Assembly: GCF_007670255.1 (NCBI RefSeq)
Contig: NZ_SZVS01000010.1
Span: forward strand, 1 to 64,000
DNA: 64,000 nt
Source of the DNA: Paenarthrobacter nicotinovorans
GTDB taxonomy: Bacteria > Actinomycetota > Actinomycetes > Actinomycetales > Micrococcaceae
Direction: 5' to 3'
Part shown: positions 16,150 through 26,410 of the stretch, in pieces
How the letters are laid out: every line of letters begins with the position of its first letter
How positions within the stretch are numbered: position 1 is the stretch's first letter
Translations under genes and position numbers: made by a program
Notes under the pieces: model-generated
Seen by the model: only the letters and a program-made list of their open reading frames with translations
The model's database searches: none
What the model was told of the DNA's origin: nothing

Positions 16150-17604
16150 CTACTTGGCGTCAGCGGTGACCGGAGTCTTGGCCTCGGCGGGCTTCTCAGC
16201 CGCAGGAGCCGGTGCCGGCGCAGCGGCCGGCTTGGGAGCCGGGGTTGCTGCGGCAACGAAAGCACCGCGCGGGTTGTCGAGGTCGATCAGCTGCGTGGTG
16301 TCGCGGCCGGCGAAGAAGGACAGGATCCAGCCGAACACGACGCGGAACTTGCGCTCAACCGTGGGCATCGCCATGCCGTGGTAGCCACGGTGCGCGAGCC
16401 AGGCGAGGCCACCCTTGAGGCCGATGCGGCCCAGCAGGTTGATGTTGGCAACACCCTTCCACTCGCCGAAGCCGGCAACAGCACCAAGGTTCTTGTGCTT
16501 GTAGTCGTGCAGCGGCTTGTCCCAACGGGAAGCCCAGAGGTTCTTGGCGAGCTTCTTGGCCTGGCGAAGTGCGTGCTGGGCGTTCGGGACGCAGGTGCCA
16601 TCCGGCAGGCCCTTGCCCGTGAGGTCCGGAACAGCGGCGATGTCGCCGGCTGCCCAGGCGTTCTCGATGATGCCCTCGTCGCCTGCGATGCGCAGGTCCG
16701 GGAGGACGCGGACGCGGCCGCGCGGTTCCAGCGGGAAGTCGGTGGAGCGGATCATCGGGTTGGCCTGCACACCGGCAGCCCACACCAGGGTGTCGGCTTC
16801 GACTTCACCGGCGGACGTCTTGTCCGGCAGGTTGATCAGCTTGAGGTTGTCCTCGGCGCTGTCCAGGGACGTGTTGAGGAGAACCTCGATGCCGCGGCTG
16901 CGGAGGTGCTCCACAACCCATTCGGCCTGGGAAGCGGTGACCTCGGGCATGATGCGGCCCATGGCTTCGACCAGGATGAAGCGGACCTCTTCCTGGCGGA
17001 TGCGCGGGTTGTTGCGGACCGCGGCACGGGCGAGGTCTTCCATTTCGGTGAGGCATTCGATGCCGGCAAAGCCGCCACCAACAACCACGAAGGTCAGTGC
17101 CTTGGCGCGTTCTGCGGGGTCGGTCATGGTTGAAGCGGCTTCGATGCGCTCCAGGACCTTGTTGCGCAGCGCAACGGCTTCCTCGATGGTCTTCAGGCCG
17201 ATGCCCTTGTCCGCGAGGCCCTTGATGGGGAAGGTACGGGTGATGGCACCAGCTGCGATGACGACGTCGAAGTACGGAATCTCGAACGGCTCGCCGCCAT
17301 CGGAGGGAGCCACCACTGCAGTGCGGTTGGCGTGGTCGATGCCAGTGACGCGGCCCTGGATGAGCTCAGTCTGCTTCAGGTGCTGGCGGTGGGAGACGAC
17401 GGCGTGGCGTGCCTCGATGTTGCCACCGGCCACCTCGGGGAGGAACGGCTGGTAAGTCATGTAGGGCAGCGGATCGACGACGGTGACGATGCCACCTGCA
17501 TTCGCGATCTTCTTCTGCAGTTTGAGTGCTACGTACAGGCCGACGTAGCCGCCGCCGACGACGAGAACCCGGGGACGGTCGATGAGCTCTGGGGTGGTTG
17601 CCAT
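16150..17604 (-). CDS. ndh: Type II NADH dehydrogenase (non-proton-pumping)
   Basis: Single-subunit FAD enzyme that passes electrons from NADH to the quinone pool at the membrane surface. RVLVVGGGYVGLYVALKL binds FAD, FVVVGGGFAGIECLTEM is the NADH-binding Rossmann motif, and NAWAAGDIAAVPDL is the second FAD contact. A C-terminal helical stretch (about 385-430) fits membrane attachment. The last 45 residues are an Ala/Pro-rich tail (TPAPKPAAAPAPAPAAEKP) of unknown use. The start at 17604 (484 residues) is preferred because TACTCT lies six bases upstream, suggesting a leaderless message. Confidence 0.93.
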   Translation of the reverse strand: MATTPELIDRPRVLVVGGGYVGLYVALKLQKKIANAGGIVTVVDPLPYMTYQPFLPEVAGGNIEARHAVVSHRQHLKQTELIQGRVTGIDHANRTAVVAPSDGGEPFEIPYFDVVIAAGAITRTFPIKGLADKGIGLKTIEEAVALRNKVLERIEAASTMTDPAERAKALTFVVVGGGFAGIECLTEMEDLARAAVRNNPRIRQEEVRFILVEAMGRIMPEVTASQAEWVVEHLRSRGIEVLLNTSLDSAEDNLKLINLPDKTSAGEVEADTLVWAAGVQANPMIRSTDFPLEPRGRVRVLPDLRIAGDEGIIENAWAAGDIAAVPDLTGKGLPDGTCVPNAQHALRQAKKLAKNLWASRWDKPLHDYKHKNLGAVAGFGEWKGVANINLLGRIGLKGGLAWLAHRGYHGMAMPTVERKFRVVFGWILSFFAGRDTTQLIDLDNPRGAFVAAATPAPKPAAAPAPAPAAEKPAEAKTPVTADAK

Positions 17605-17610
17605 GAGTCC

Positions 17611-17616
17611 AGAGTA
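17611..17616 (-). promoter_or_regulatory. Putative -10 box for leaderless ndh transcript
   Basis: TACTCT on the minus strand, six bases before the ATG, with no ribosome-binding site in between. Confidence 0.45.
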
Positions 17617-17642
17617 CAACACTTTGTGAAAATCTTCACTAA

Positions 17643-19034
17643 CTACGTTTTGGAGGGCGGATCCACCACTTCCAGGGTTCCCGTCTCTGCCTCTTCGGGG
17701 ACGGCGGGAGGATTCCTCGAAACCCGCCGCAGCTGGATGGCGGCCCCGGTCACCAGGGCGATGAAAAGGGCGCCGAATCCAAGCACGACGGCGGCCGGCA
17801 AGGCCTCGTCGACTGTCGCCGGCGTCTTCGCTGCCGGGACTGTGGGATCGGCCAACGTTGGCGGGGCGCTGGTCGGACTGGCCACCGGAGCCTGCGAGGG
17901 TTCACTGAGGACCCCGCGGCGGTGAACACGGATCCAGTCCGCGATGGAGCCCAAGGGGTTGCTGCTGGTGGCGGGGACATCGCCCTTGAGGGCGGCCTCG
18001 GCGTCGAGGATCCCGTAGCCGTAAATCGGGTCCTTGCCGGGAGCTCCCGCATCCTTGGCCGTACTGACAATCCTGTTGATGACCTGGCTGGCACTCATCT
18101 CCGGCCACTTGGACCGGATAAGGGCCGCCACGCCGGACACTATCGGCGCGGCCCCGGACGTTCCTGCCCACTCGGCGTAGCCGCCTCCCGGGATACCGCC
18201 AACGAGGTTCTCGGCCGGAGCTGCAACCCCGATGCTGATGCCCTGGGACGATGAATCGATGCTTGCACGGCCTTCGCCGTCCAGGCCGGCCACGGTGAGG
18301 ACGCCGGGGATGGTTGCGGGGGCGCCAACCTGGATGTTGCCACCTACCCTGTTCCCGGCAGCGGCAACAATCACCACGTCCTTCTGCTCTGCATAGAGGA
18401 ACGCGGCGTCCCAGCTCTGCGGCCAGTCCGGCGAAGTACTGCCGAGGGAGATGTTGATGACCTTCGCGCCGTTGTCGACGGCCCAGCGAACGGCATCGGG
18501 AATCTGTTCCTGGTCGGTCTTGCCACCGGGGTTGGGCGAGCCAAGCCATGTGGAGACCGCGAGGATCTCCGCCTCCGGCGCCACGCCAACGATTCCGTCC
18601 GGTCCCCCTGCCGGAGGCGTGGTGGGCACAGGCGTCGGAGTGGCCGAGGCAGAAGCCGACGGCGGCGGCGTCGGGGTCGTGTGGCCGCGGCCGGCCAACA
18701 TGGTGGCCACGAGCGTCCCGTGCTCGGTCTTGGCTCCGATGCTTTTCTGCCCATTGGGCGCCCCGGCTCCGGAGACATCCGTTCCGCCCACCACGGCGCC
18801 CTTGAGGTCGGGGTGGTTTCCATCGACGCCACTGTCGATGACAGCAACCTTTACCCCTGCGCCCTTGGAGACCTGCCAGGCGTTGGTGACACCGGAATCC
18901 TTGAGCCAGAATTCCTTGTCCCGCCAGGCGTCCGCAGCAGCGGCGGGCGCCGTCGCAAGGGCCCCAAGCAGGGCGCCGCCAGCCATCACGGCAGCAAGCG
19001 CTGCGGAGATGGTGCGCCGGTGAGGCACCGTCAT
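17643..19034 (-). CDS. Mycosin-like S8 family serine protease, membrane-anchored
   Basis: A 463-residue subtilisin-type protease. A signal peptide (residues 1-34) precedes the catalytic triad Asp67 (AVIDSGVD), His105 (EHGT) and Ser293 (GTSGAAP), with oxyanion Asn228 (AAAGN). An insertion of about 25 Pro/Thr/Ser residues (113-143) follows the His, as in mycosins. After the protease domain a Pro/Ser linker leads to a single C-terminal helix (AVVLGFGALFIALVTGAAI) and a short tail. The architecture is that of MycP of type VII secretion, but no ecc or WXG100 genes are near. It overlaps ppx by four bases and closes the eno-ftsB-DUF501-ppx run. Confidence 0.9.
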   Translation of the reverse strand: MTVPHRRTISAALAAVMAGGALLGALATAPAAAADAWRDKEFWLKDSGVTNAWQVSKGAGVKVAVIDSGVDGNHPDLKGAVVGGTDVSGAGAPNGQKSIGAKTEHGTLVATMLAGRGHTTPTPPPSASASATPTPVPTTPPAGGPDGIVGVAPEAEILAVSTWLGSPNPGGKTDQEQIPDAVRWAVDNGAKVINISLGSTSPDWPQSWDAAFLYAEQKDVVIVAAAGNRVGGNIQVGAPATIPGVLTVAGLDGEGRASIDSSSQGISIGVAAPAENLVGGIPGGGYAEWAGTSGAAPIVSGVAALIRSKWPEMSASQVINRIVSTAKDAGAPGKDPIYGYGILDAEAALKGDVPATSSNPLGSIADWIRVHRRGVLSEPSQAPVASPTSAPPTLADPTVPAAKTPATVDEALPAAVVLGFGALFIALVTGAAIQLRRVSRNPPAVPEEAETGTLEVVDPPSKT

Positions 19035-19987
19035 ACGGCGTCCCGGATACTGAGCGCGATGCCGTCCAGGATGTCGTGCTCACTGGATACGGCTGTACGG
19101 ATGCTGCCGTCGCTGACCTCGGCCAGGCGCGCCAGAATACGACGCCACACCAACGCGCCAGCGCCTATGACGTCGACACGGCCGGGATGCATGTAGGGAA
19201 GGGCAGCACGTTCGGCCCGCGTCATCGCAAGCAGGCTGGTGCACGCATCGCTGATGGTGGCAAGGTCCAAGGAAGCAGCGTGGATCCGCTCGGGCTGGTA
19301 CTCGGTCAGGCCAAGAGCGTGGGCTGTGATGGTGGTGATGGAACCCGCCACACCGACTACCGCGGTGGCGCGATCCAACGGGACAGTTTCCGCAGCGAGG
19401 TCAAGCGCGGCGTCGACGTCGGCCTCTGCCGCGGCGATCTGCGCAGCCGTAGGAGGATCATTGCGAAGGTGGCGTTCCGTGAGCCGCACGCAGCCGATAT
19501 CCACCGAGCGCGCCGCGATGACGCCCGCCGAGTCGCCCAGGACGAACTCCGTGCTTCCGCCGCCAAGATCCACCACCAGGACAGCCTTCTCCCCCATCGC
19601 CGGCAAGGCGCTGCTGGCCCCGGCGAAGGACAACGCAGCTTCCTCGTCGCCACTGATGACTTCGGGCTCCACACCCAGAAGGTCCCGGATGCCGTCCACG
19701 AAGACATCGCGGTTGCGGGCATCGCGGGTAGCGGAGGTGGCCGCGAAACGGACCCGCTCCGCGCCGTGTTCGTTGATCAGTTCCGCATAGTCACGGGCGG
19801 CCGCGAAGGTCCGCTCCAGGGCCTCGGGAGCAAGCTCCCCCGTAGCGTCCACGCCTTGCCCCAGCCGGACCACGCGCATTTCACGCACGACGTCGGCAAG
19901 CGGCCCGGGTGCCCCGTTCGCCGAGGCATCGGCGATGAGCAGGCGGATGGAGTTGGTGCCGCAATCGATGGCGGCGACACGGCTCAT
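19031..19987 (-). CDS. ppx: Exopolyphosphatase / Ppx-GppA family phosphatase
   Basis: A 318-residue enzyme of the ASKHA fold that hydrolyses polyphosphate or pppGpp. VAAIDCGTNSIRLLIAD is phosphate loop 1 and LVVDLGGGSTEFVLG is loop 2. AAGDALVWRR-type helices at the end are shorter than in full GppA, fitting the short actinobacterial Ppx2 form. The frame is open upstream to 20236, but the ATG at 19987 overlapping the DUF501 stop (ATGA) is the obvious start. Order ftsB-DUF501-ppx is conserved with mycobacteria, where the gene is known as ppx2. Confidence 0.93.
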   Translation of the reverse strand: MSRVAAIDCGTNSIRLLIADASANGAPGPLADVVREMRVVRLGQGVDATGELAPEALERTFAAARDYAELINEHGAERVRFAATSATRDARNRDVFVDGIRDLLGVEPEVISGDEEAALSFAGASSALPAMGEKAVLVVDLGGGSTEFVLGDSAGVIAARSVDIGCVRLTERHLRNDPPTAAQIAAAEADVDAALDLAAETVPLDRATAVVGVAGSITTITAHALGLTEYQPERIHAASLDLATISDACTSLLAMTRAERAALPYMHPGRVDVIGAGALVWRRILARLAEVSDGSIRTAVSSEHDILDGIALSIRDAV

Positions 19988-20658
19988 GCTGTTCCCTCGT
20001 CGGCCGAAGACTTTGACTTCCGCACCGGCGCGGGACGGCCCACGATGTCCGGAAGGCCTTGCGGTCCATGGCGGCTCAAGTCCCTCGAAGGTGCCTCGCC
20101 CGCAGTATCCCAGGCGCCGTCGCAATAGCAGCGGTCCTTGGTCCACCACTCGGCAATGGCTTCCAAAGCCTCGTCCCCCAGCGGGTTCACGCCGGGACCG
20201 GCAGCCAGGGAGTGGCCAACCAGGACATGCAGGCACTTCACGCGGGTGGGCATGCCGCCGGCGGAGATCCCATCGATTTCAGGAACGGCGCCGGTGCCCG
20301 AGCGATCAGCAATGTCGTTGCGGGCCTGCAAGTAGGCTTCGTGGGCACCCCTGTAGGCGCCCGCCAGCTCCTTGTCCCCTGTCAGGCGATCGTTCATCCC
20401 GCTCATGAGCCCGCCCGCTTCAAGCCGGGACACCGCGGACGTGATGACGGGATGCGTCAGGTAGAAAGTGGTGGGGAACGGAGTTCCGTTGCTGAGCCGT
20501 GGAGCAGTTGCCGCTACCAACGGGTTGCCGCAGACACAGCGTGCGGGGATCTCAACGACATCCCGGACCGGCCTGCCGAGCTGGCGGCTGAGCACCTCGA
20601 GATCGTGTGCTGATGGCTGGCGGGATTCCTGCGGCACGGCTGCCGTGTTCTCTTCCAC
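19984..20658 (-). CDS. DUF501 domain protein
   Basis: Conserved actinobacterial protein of unknown function. The DUF501 domain covers most of the chain: LGRPVRDVVEIPARCVCGNP with two closely spaced cysteines, PFPTTFYLTHP, MPTRVKCLHVLVGHSLAAG and the C-terminal DRCYCDGAWD. The conserved Cys and His residues suggest metal binding, which is inference. I favour the GTG at 20658, which follows an AGGAAGG site at somewhat long distance; the frame is open to 20706. It lies between ftsB and ppx and is coupled to ppx. Confidence 0.88.
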   Translation of the reverse strand: MEENTAAVPQESRQPSAHDLEVLSRQLGRPVRDVVEIPARCVCGNPLVAATAPRLSNGTPFPTTFYLTHPVITSAVSRLEAGGLMSGMNDRLTGDKELAGAYRGAHEAYLQARNDIADRSGTGAVPEIDGISAGGMPTRVKCLHVLVGHSLAAGPGVNPLGDEALEAIAEWWTKDRCYCDGAWDTAGEAPSRDLSRHGPQGLPDIVGRPAPVRKSKSSADEGTA

Positions 20659-20726
20659 TTGCGCTGCCAACCTTCCTTCCCTTTTTGCCGTGTCCCATGC
20701 GGACACGACGGCGGTGGGCGCCGCGT

Positions 20727-21443
20727 CTAGTCAGTTGCCGATCGTCTGATGGACTCCCAGAGAGCATCCACCCACGGCAGATTCTCCGGGTTTGCAGTCG
20801 ATCCGGAGCCGGTGCGGCCACCTGGCGTGCCGGCGGCATCTTCCCCGCCAAACACCCAGTAACCTGTTTCACCCGGCATAACCATGTTAATGCGGTCGCG
20901 GGCCTGCTGTTTCACATAGTTGGGATCCTGCCACCGGGAGATCTGCTTGTTCAGTTCAGTCTGCTCGGCTTTCCGGCTGGCAATCTCAGCTTCCAGGGCC
21001 GAGATTTCGGAGCGCTTCTCGAGGAAAATCTTCACCGTAGGAGCCAACAGGATAGTGATGGCGATCATCACCACGGCCAAGGCCAGCATCCTGCCGGAAA
21101 ATGCCTTTGCAGGTACCGGATCAAGCTGTTCTGAGCCTCTGCCCGCCCCATCCTTGGAGTGCCCTTTGTCCGTACGCTTGTGCCCATCACCGGTGCTGCC
21201 ACTCTTTGGCTTTGCACCAGCAGGGGCCGACTTTCCGGTCGACTTGGTGCCTGTCGCCGTCGACGATTTTGTCGTCGTCGAGGTTTTGTCAGTGGTGCGC
21301 GAGGCACCCAAGGAAATGACGTCGGCGTCGTCGGAAGCCTGGGAGGCGGGACGGCCGGAAGCGGATGCCCCGGCAGGGCGTGCAGTGCCGGCAGGGCGGC
21401 CAAGGGCGTCGGCCCTGGGTACTTTTGGTCGACGGGTGGCCAT
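20727..21443 (-). CDS. Septum formation initiator family protein (FtsB/DivIC)
   Basis: A 238-residue bitopic division protein. Residues 1 to about 125 are a low-complexity, charged cytoplasmic region rich in Thr, Ser, Lys and Gly. One transmembrane helix follows (MLALAVVMIAITILLAPTV), then a short coiled coil (EKRSEISALEAEIASRKAE) and the conserved DivIC end (RWQDPNYVKQQARDRINMV then PGE). The partner would be FtsL/FtsQ at the divisome. The ATG at 21443 has AGGAG upstream. The next gene upstream is eno, as in mycobacteria. Confidence 0.9.
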   Translation of the reverse strand: MATRRPKVPRADALGRPAGTARPAGASASGRPASQASDDADVISLGASRTTDKTSTTTKSSTATGTKSTGKSAPAGAKPKSGSTGDGHKRTDKGHSKDGAGRGSEQLDPVPAKAFSGRMLALAVVMIAITILLAPTVKIFLEKRSEISALEAEIASRKAEQTELNKQISRWQDPNYVKQQARDRINMVMPGETGYWVFGGEDAAGTPGGRTGSGSTANPENLPWVDALWESIRRSATD

Positions 21444-21509
21444 GACACTCCTGTAATGCCCGGTGCTTGCCTGGCGGGGTTGCAGCGCTTGCTTTCGAAC
21501 CTGGCCAGC

Positions 21510-21555
21510 CTTAAACAGAACCGGTGGCCATGGTCTTTCCACCATAGCCACCGGT
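21510..21555 (-). terminator. Hairpin terminator after eno
   Basis: A 15-bp stem with one mismatch (ACCGGTGGC outward end) and six-base loop, followed on the minus strand by TCTGTTTAAGG. It may attenuate read-through from eno into ftsB. Confidence 0.65.
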
Positions 21556-21574
21556 CAGCTGTTTTCGCTGAAGG

Positions 21575-22939
<1,365 letters not shown>

Positions 22940-22971
22940 TCAGGTTACGGAACGAATTCCAACCTTTCACG

Positions 22972-23649
22972 TCATGAAGGCCGGGCCTGGCGGTTCTGAA
23001 ACGATCGAACAGCGGCACGGAGAGCCCGTTCGGCGTCGAATCCCTGATCCCGGGCTCCGGCGACGATCCCCAGGAGCAACTCACCGAGGGCCTCTTCAGA
23101 GTCCGGGATAACAGGAATTTCGACGGCGGACGCCTCGCCTTGGGTGCCGAGTCCCGCACGCTCAGCCCGGTCAAGGGATTTTTGCGCGGCGGCCAACGCG
23201 GGAAGGTGCGGCGGAATGCCCTCGAAGGGATCCTTGCGTTCCGGTTTTTCCGCGCGTTTGGCGGCGTCCCACTTGACGATGATCTCCTCGACGCTCGCCG
23301 GGAATGTCTCCTGGAGGGAGCCATCGGCCTTGAAAACGTGCCCGTTGCGCCGGACCATCTTCGCGTTGATGCCCTGGGCCACGGCTGCGAAATCGAAACT
23401 GCCGCGCTCCTCGGCGAGCCGGGCATGAAGCACCACCTGGAGCAGCACATCACCCAGCTCGCCGCGGAGCTCATCGTCCACAGCGCCGGCTTCGATCGCG
23501 TCCACCACTTCATAGGCTTCCTCGATCAGGTACTCAACCAGCGACTCGTGCGTGAGCGCCCCCATCCAGGGGCAGTGCTCACGCAGGGCCGCAACCGTTC
23601 CCAGCAGCTCGTCGAGGCTGGTTTTGTCAGCCGAGGTTGGCGTAGGCAT
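22972..23649 (-). CDS. mazG: MazG family nucleotide pyrophosphohydrolase
   Basis: Hydrolyses NTPs or dNTPs to monophosphates and pyrophosphate, a house-cleaning and stringent-response role. CPWMGALTHESLVEYLIEEAYE contains the first acidic cluster (ExxE) and ELRGELGDVLLQVVLHARLA the second (ExxD). A conserved FKADGSLQET-type region and a helical end follow. About 225 residues, the single-domain actinobacterial size. The ATG at 23649 lies within the last 23 bases of add, so translation may be coupled. mazG next to eno is the mycobacterial order. Confidence 0.9.
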   Translation of the reverse strand: MPTPTSADKTSLDELLGTVAALREHCPWMGALTHESLVEYLIEEAYEVVDAIEAGAVDDELRGELGDVLLQVVLHARLAEERGSFDFAAVAQGINAKMVRRNGHVFKADGSLQETFPASVEEIIVKWDAAKRAEKPERKDPFEGIPPHLPALAAAQKSLDRAERAGLGTQGEASAVEIPVIPDSEEALGELLLGIVAGARDQGFDAERALRAAVRSFQNRQARPS

Positions 23650-24769
23650 CGTTGATGTACTCGACCAAGGCTTCGCGCTCATCCAGCGGGAGGAAGGCTG
23701 CCTCAGCTGCGTTGAGGGTCAGTTCCAGCAGGTCATCGAGGTCGTAGTCGAAGGTTTCCACCAGGAGCTCGAACTCGTCCGTCAGGGTGACCCCGCTCAT
23801 CAGGCGGTTATCGGTGTTGATGGTCACGTTGAAGCCCAGTTGGAAGAGCATGTCCACCGGGTGGCTCTCGATGCCCTCGCCGAAACCGGAAATTGCGCCG
23901 GTTTGCAGGTTCGAGGACGGGCAGATCTCCAGGGCGATTCCGCGGTCGCGGACCCAGCCGGCAACGTTGCCGATGGTCACCATGCCAACGGTGCCCTCGC
24001 CGTCGTCGTCCGCGTTGTCCTCGAAATCGACCGTAATGTCCGCGGCAATCCGCACGCCGTGGCCCAGGCGCAGGGCCCTGCCATCAACAAGTGCGGACTG
24101 GATGCTCTCCAGCCCGGCGGCTTCCCCAGCGTGAATAGTGGCGGGGAAGTTGTTTTCCGCCAGGTAGGTGAAGGCGTCCTTGAAGCGCGAAGGCAGGAAG
24201 CCGTCCTCAGCGCCGGCAATGTCGAAACCAACGGCTCCGTTGGTCCGGTGGCGGACCGCGAGTTCGGCGATCTCCTGGCCACGGTCAGCATGGCGCATGG
24301 CAGTGATCAGCTGGCCCACCTGGATCTGCTGGCCACGCTCCTCGGCGGCATCCACGCCCGCCTCAAGGCCGGCCTGGACGGCATCCACCACTTCATCAAG
24401 GGTCAAGCCCTTCTGGAGGTGCTGCTCCGGCGCCCAACGGACTTCGCCGTACACCACGCCGTCTTCAGCCAGGTCCTCGACGAACTCCTTGGCAACCCGG
24501 AACAGGCCTTCCTTGGTCTGCATCACGGCGATGGTGTGGTCGAACGTCTCAAGGTACCGGACCAAGGAACCGGAATCGGCGGAGTCACGGAACCACTGGC
24601 CGAGGGCCACAGGGTCGGTGGAGGGAAGCGTGTGGCCCACAGCCTGGGCGAGTTCAATGATGGTGGCGGGGCGGAGGCCACCATCCAGGTGGTCATGAAG
24701 GGAAACCTTCGGCAGGCTCTTCAGATCGAAGTCGAGGGCAGGGGCAGCGTCAAGTATGGGCTCAGTCAC
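23627..24769 (-). CDS. add: Adenosine deaminase
   Basis: Zinc enzyme converting adenosine to inosine. HDHLDGGLRP gives the first metal histidines, TIHAGEAAG the catalytic Glu region, and INTDNRLMSG the Asp near the metal. 380 residues, a normal size for Actinobacteria. The GTG start at 24769 is preceded at six bases by TAGTCT, indicating a leaderless message. With deoA, cdd and the nucleoside importer upstream it forms a salvage neighbourhood. Confidence 0.95.
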   Translation of the reverse strand: MTEPILDAAPALDFDLKSLPKVSLHDHLDGGLRPATIIELAQAVGHTLPSTDPVALGQWFRDSADSGSLVRYLETFDHTIAVMQTKEGLFRVAKEFVEDLAEDGVVYGEVRWAPEQHLQKGLTLDEVVDAVQAGLEAGVDAAEERGQQIQVGQLITAMRHADRGQEIAELAVRHRTNGAVGFDIAGAEDGFLPSRFKDAFTYLAENNFPATIHAGEAAGLESIQSALVDGRALRLGHGVRIAADITVDFEDNADDDGEGTVGMVTIGNVAGWVRDRGIALEICPSSNLQTGAISGFGEGIESHPVDMLFQLGFNVTINTDNRLMSGVTLTDEFELLVETFDYDLDDLLELTLNAAEAAFLPLDEREALVEYINDAYANLG

Positions 24770-24775
24770 GTACTA

Positions 24776-24781
24776 AGACTA
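24776..24781 (-). promoter_or_regulatory. Putative -10 box for leaderless add transcript
   Basis: TAGTCT on the minus strand six bases before the GTG start, without a ribosome-binding site. Confidence 0.45.
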
Positions 24782-24797
24782 GGGGGACGGCCGGACC

Positions 24798-25499
24798 TTA
24801 GCCAGCGGGCTTGGAACGGTCGACGCCCACCACGGCCTTGTGGGACTCATCCATCGACGGAGCCTGCGCGGCTGCGGCGGCCTCCCTGGAGTGGTCCCTT
24901 TTCTCAAGGTATTTGTGCCACCAGCGAAGCGTGTGATCCACGATGATACCCAGCACAACAGCGAAGGCAACGGCGATACCAACGCCCAGGAGCGGATTGT
25001 GGTGCACCCATTGACCGGCAAGCAGGCCGATGCCGATGGAGTATGCCACCCACGTGATGCACGCAAAGGCGTCGAGCCAGAAGAAGGTCCGGTGCCGGAA
25101 GCCGGTCTGTCCGGCGACGTAGTTCACGGCAACGCGGCCCCACGGAATGTAGCGGGCCGTGAAGATCAGCACAGCGCCGCGCTTGTCGAGTTCGTACTGG
25201 GCCCACGCGAACATTTTCTGTACCTTGGGGCGGCGCATCCACTTCCAGCGGGTCAGACCAATTTTGCGGCCCAGCATGTACGCCATGTTGTCGCCGGCCA
25301 TGGCTCCCACCAGGGCAGTTGCGCCCAGGATCCAAAGATTCGGTTCTCCGCTGTGAAGGGACAGCGCCGAGAGACCAACAATGGCTGTTTCGCTGGGGAG
25401 GATGGTGGCAAATCCGTCAATGAAGAAGAAGACGAGAAGTACGGGATATATCCAGGGCTGCCCGGCTGCATGCTCGAGCATTTGGTTCAAAAACTCCAC
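24798..25499 (-). CDS. DedA family membrane protein (first copy)
   Basis: A 233-residue DedA/SNARE-associated (VTT) protein with hydrophobic segments at about 14-35, 52-75, 135-160 and 170-195. Family marks are the acidic residue in PSETAIVGLSALSL, GAMAGDNMAYMLGRKIG, and the conserved ARYIPWGRVAVNYVAGQ. DedA proteins are linked to lipid-carrier flipping and membrane homeostasis, including undecaprenyl-phosphate recycling in some members. The exact role of this one is unknown. A paralogue lies upstream at 25674. UAGGAG is about ten bases before the GTG start. Confidence 0.9.
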   Translation of the reverse strand: MEFLNQMLEHAAGQPWIYPVLLVFFFIDGFATILPSETAIVGLSALSLHSGEPNLWILGATALVGAMAGDNMAYMLGRKIGLTRWKWMRRPKVQKMFAWAQYELDKRGAVLIFTARYIPWGRVAVNYVAGQTGFRHRTFFWLDAFACITWVAYSIGIGLLAGQWVHHNPLLGVGIAVAFAVVLGIIVDHTLRWWHKYLEKRDHSREAAAAAQAPSMDESHKAVVGVDRSKPAG

Positions 25500-25673
25500 G
25501 CGGCGGTAGCTCCTAGATGAATATGACTTGACAGTGTGATCGAAGTCGCTCTTAGTGTCCCATGGCCGGGACGTCGTTCGCTACGCCCCAGCCGTGGAAT
25601 CACACGCTTAACGCTATCGGCCGGGCCTTGCTGCGGCGTCAACCGGCGGACTGATCTTGGGAGGCCACGGGCG

Positions 25674-26324
25674 TCATACCGTGGGTGGAGGCGGGGCATC
25701 CTGTTCGGGGATGTTCTTGCCGTCCAGTGGCGCGGCACCGCGGACCTTGCTGATGATGCGGTCAATGATGACGCCAAGGATCACTGCCACCATAATCGCG
25801 ATGACGGCCCCCAGCAGATGGTTGTGCTCGAACCAGACGCCAAAGAAGTACCCCAGGACCACGGAGTAGCTGGCCCACAGAATCGCCGAAAGCGCAGTCA
25901 GAGCCACAAAGCGGCGATGGTTGAAGTGCGTTGCTCCGGCGGTGAGGTTGACTGCCACCCGGCCGATGGGAATGAACCTGGCCACCATGATGAGGGAGGC
26001 CGCTCGGCGTCGGAGTTCCTTGCCCGCCCAGCGGAAAGCACCCTGCATCCGTTGCCTGCGCATCCAGCGCCATCGCTGCGTACCGATCCGGCTGCCGATG
26101 ATGTACGCGATGTTGTCCCCGGCGAAGGCGCCAAATGCCGCCATGAGGCCCAGCAGCCAGATGTTCGGCACACCGCTGCTGCCGGATACAGCGCTGAGGC
26201 CCACCACCACGGACTCGCTGGGAATGGGGGGAAAGAAGCCGTCAATCAGGCAGCACGCCAACACCAGGAACAGCACCCACGGCTGTCCCGCCGCGGCCAG
26301 GATGAAATCGTTGATGCCCTGCAC
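25674..26324 (-). CDS. DedA family membrane protein (second copy)
   Basis: A 216-residue paralogue of the neighbouring DedA protein. Shared features are DGFFPPIPSESVVVGLSAVS, GAFAGDNIAYIIGSRIG and ARFIPIGRVAVNLTAG. The open frame runs on through the opposite side of deoA, but the coding part begins near the GTG at 26324, where AAGGA precedes by four bases (MQGINDFILAAAGQPW). The last 20 residues are Pro-rich (EQDAPPPPTV). Substrate or lipid specificity is not deducible. Confidence 0.88.
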   Translation of the reverse strand: MQGINDFILAAAGQPWVLFLVLACCLIDGFFPPIPSESVVVGLSAVSGSSGVPNIWLLGLMAAFGAFAGDNIAYIIGSRIGTQRWRWMRRQRMQGAFRWAGKELRRRAASLIMVARFIPIGRVAVNLTAGATHFNHRRFVALTALSAILWASYSVVLGYFFGVWFEHNHLLGAVIAIMVAVILGVIIDRIISKVRGAAPLDGKNIPEQDAPPPPTV

Positions 26325-26365
26325 GGTTTCCTTAAGGTAGGCGGCTCCCCCACAGGCGCCGGGTG

Positions 26366-26403
26366 ACAAATGTTCCGGGCCACCCGCTGGATGGCCCGGA
26401 ACA
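26366..26403 (-). terminator. Terminator of the nucleoside-salvage operon
   Basis: A 12-bp perfect stem TGTTCCGGGCCA and complement with a nine-base loop, followed on the minus strand by TTTGTC, just after the deoA stop. Confidence 0.8.
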
Positions 26404-26410
26404 ATTAAGC

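Noticed and set aside
17643..19034. A complete type VII secretion locus around the mycosin-like gene
   Set aside because: No EccB, EccC, EccD, EccE or WXG100 genes are found among its neighbours, which are ppx and ndh.
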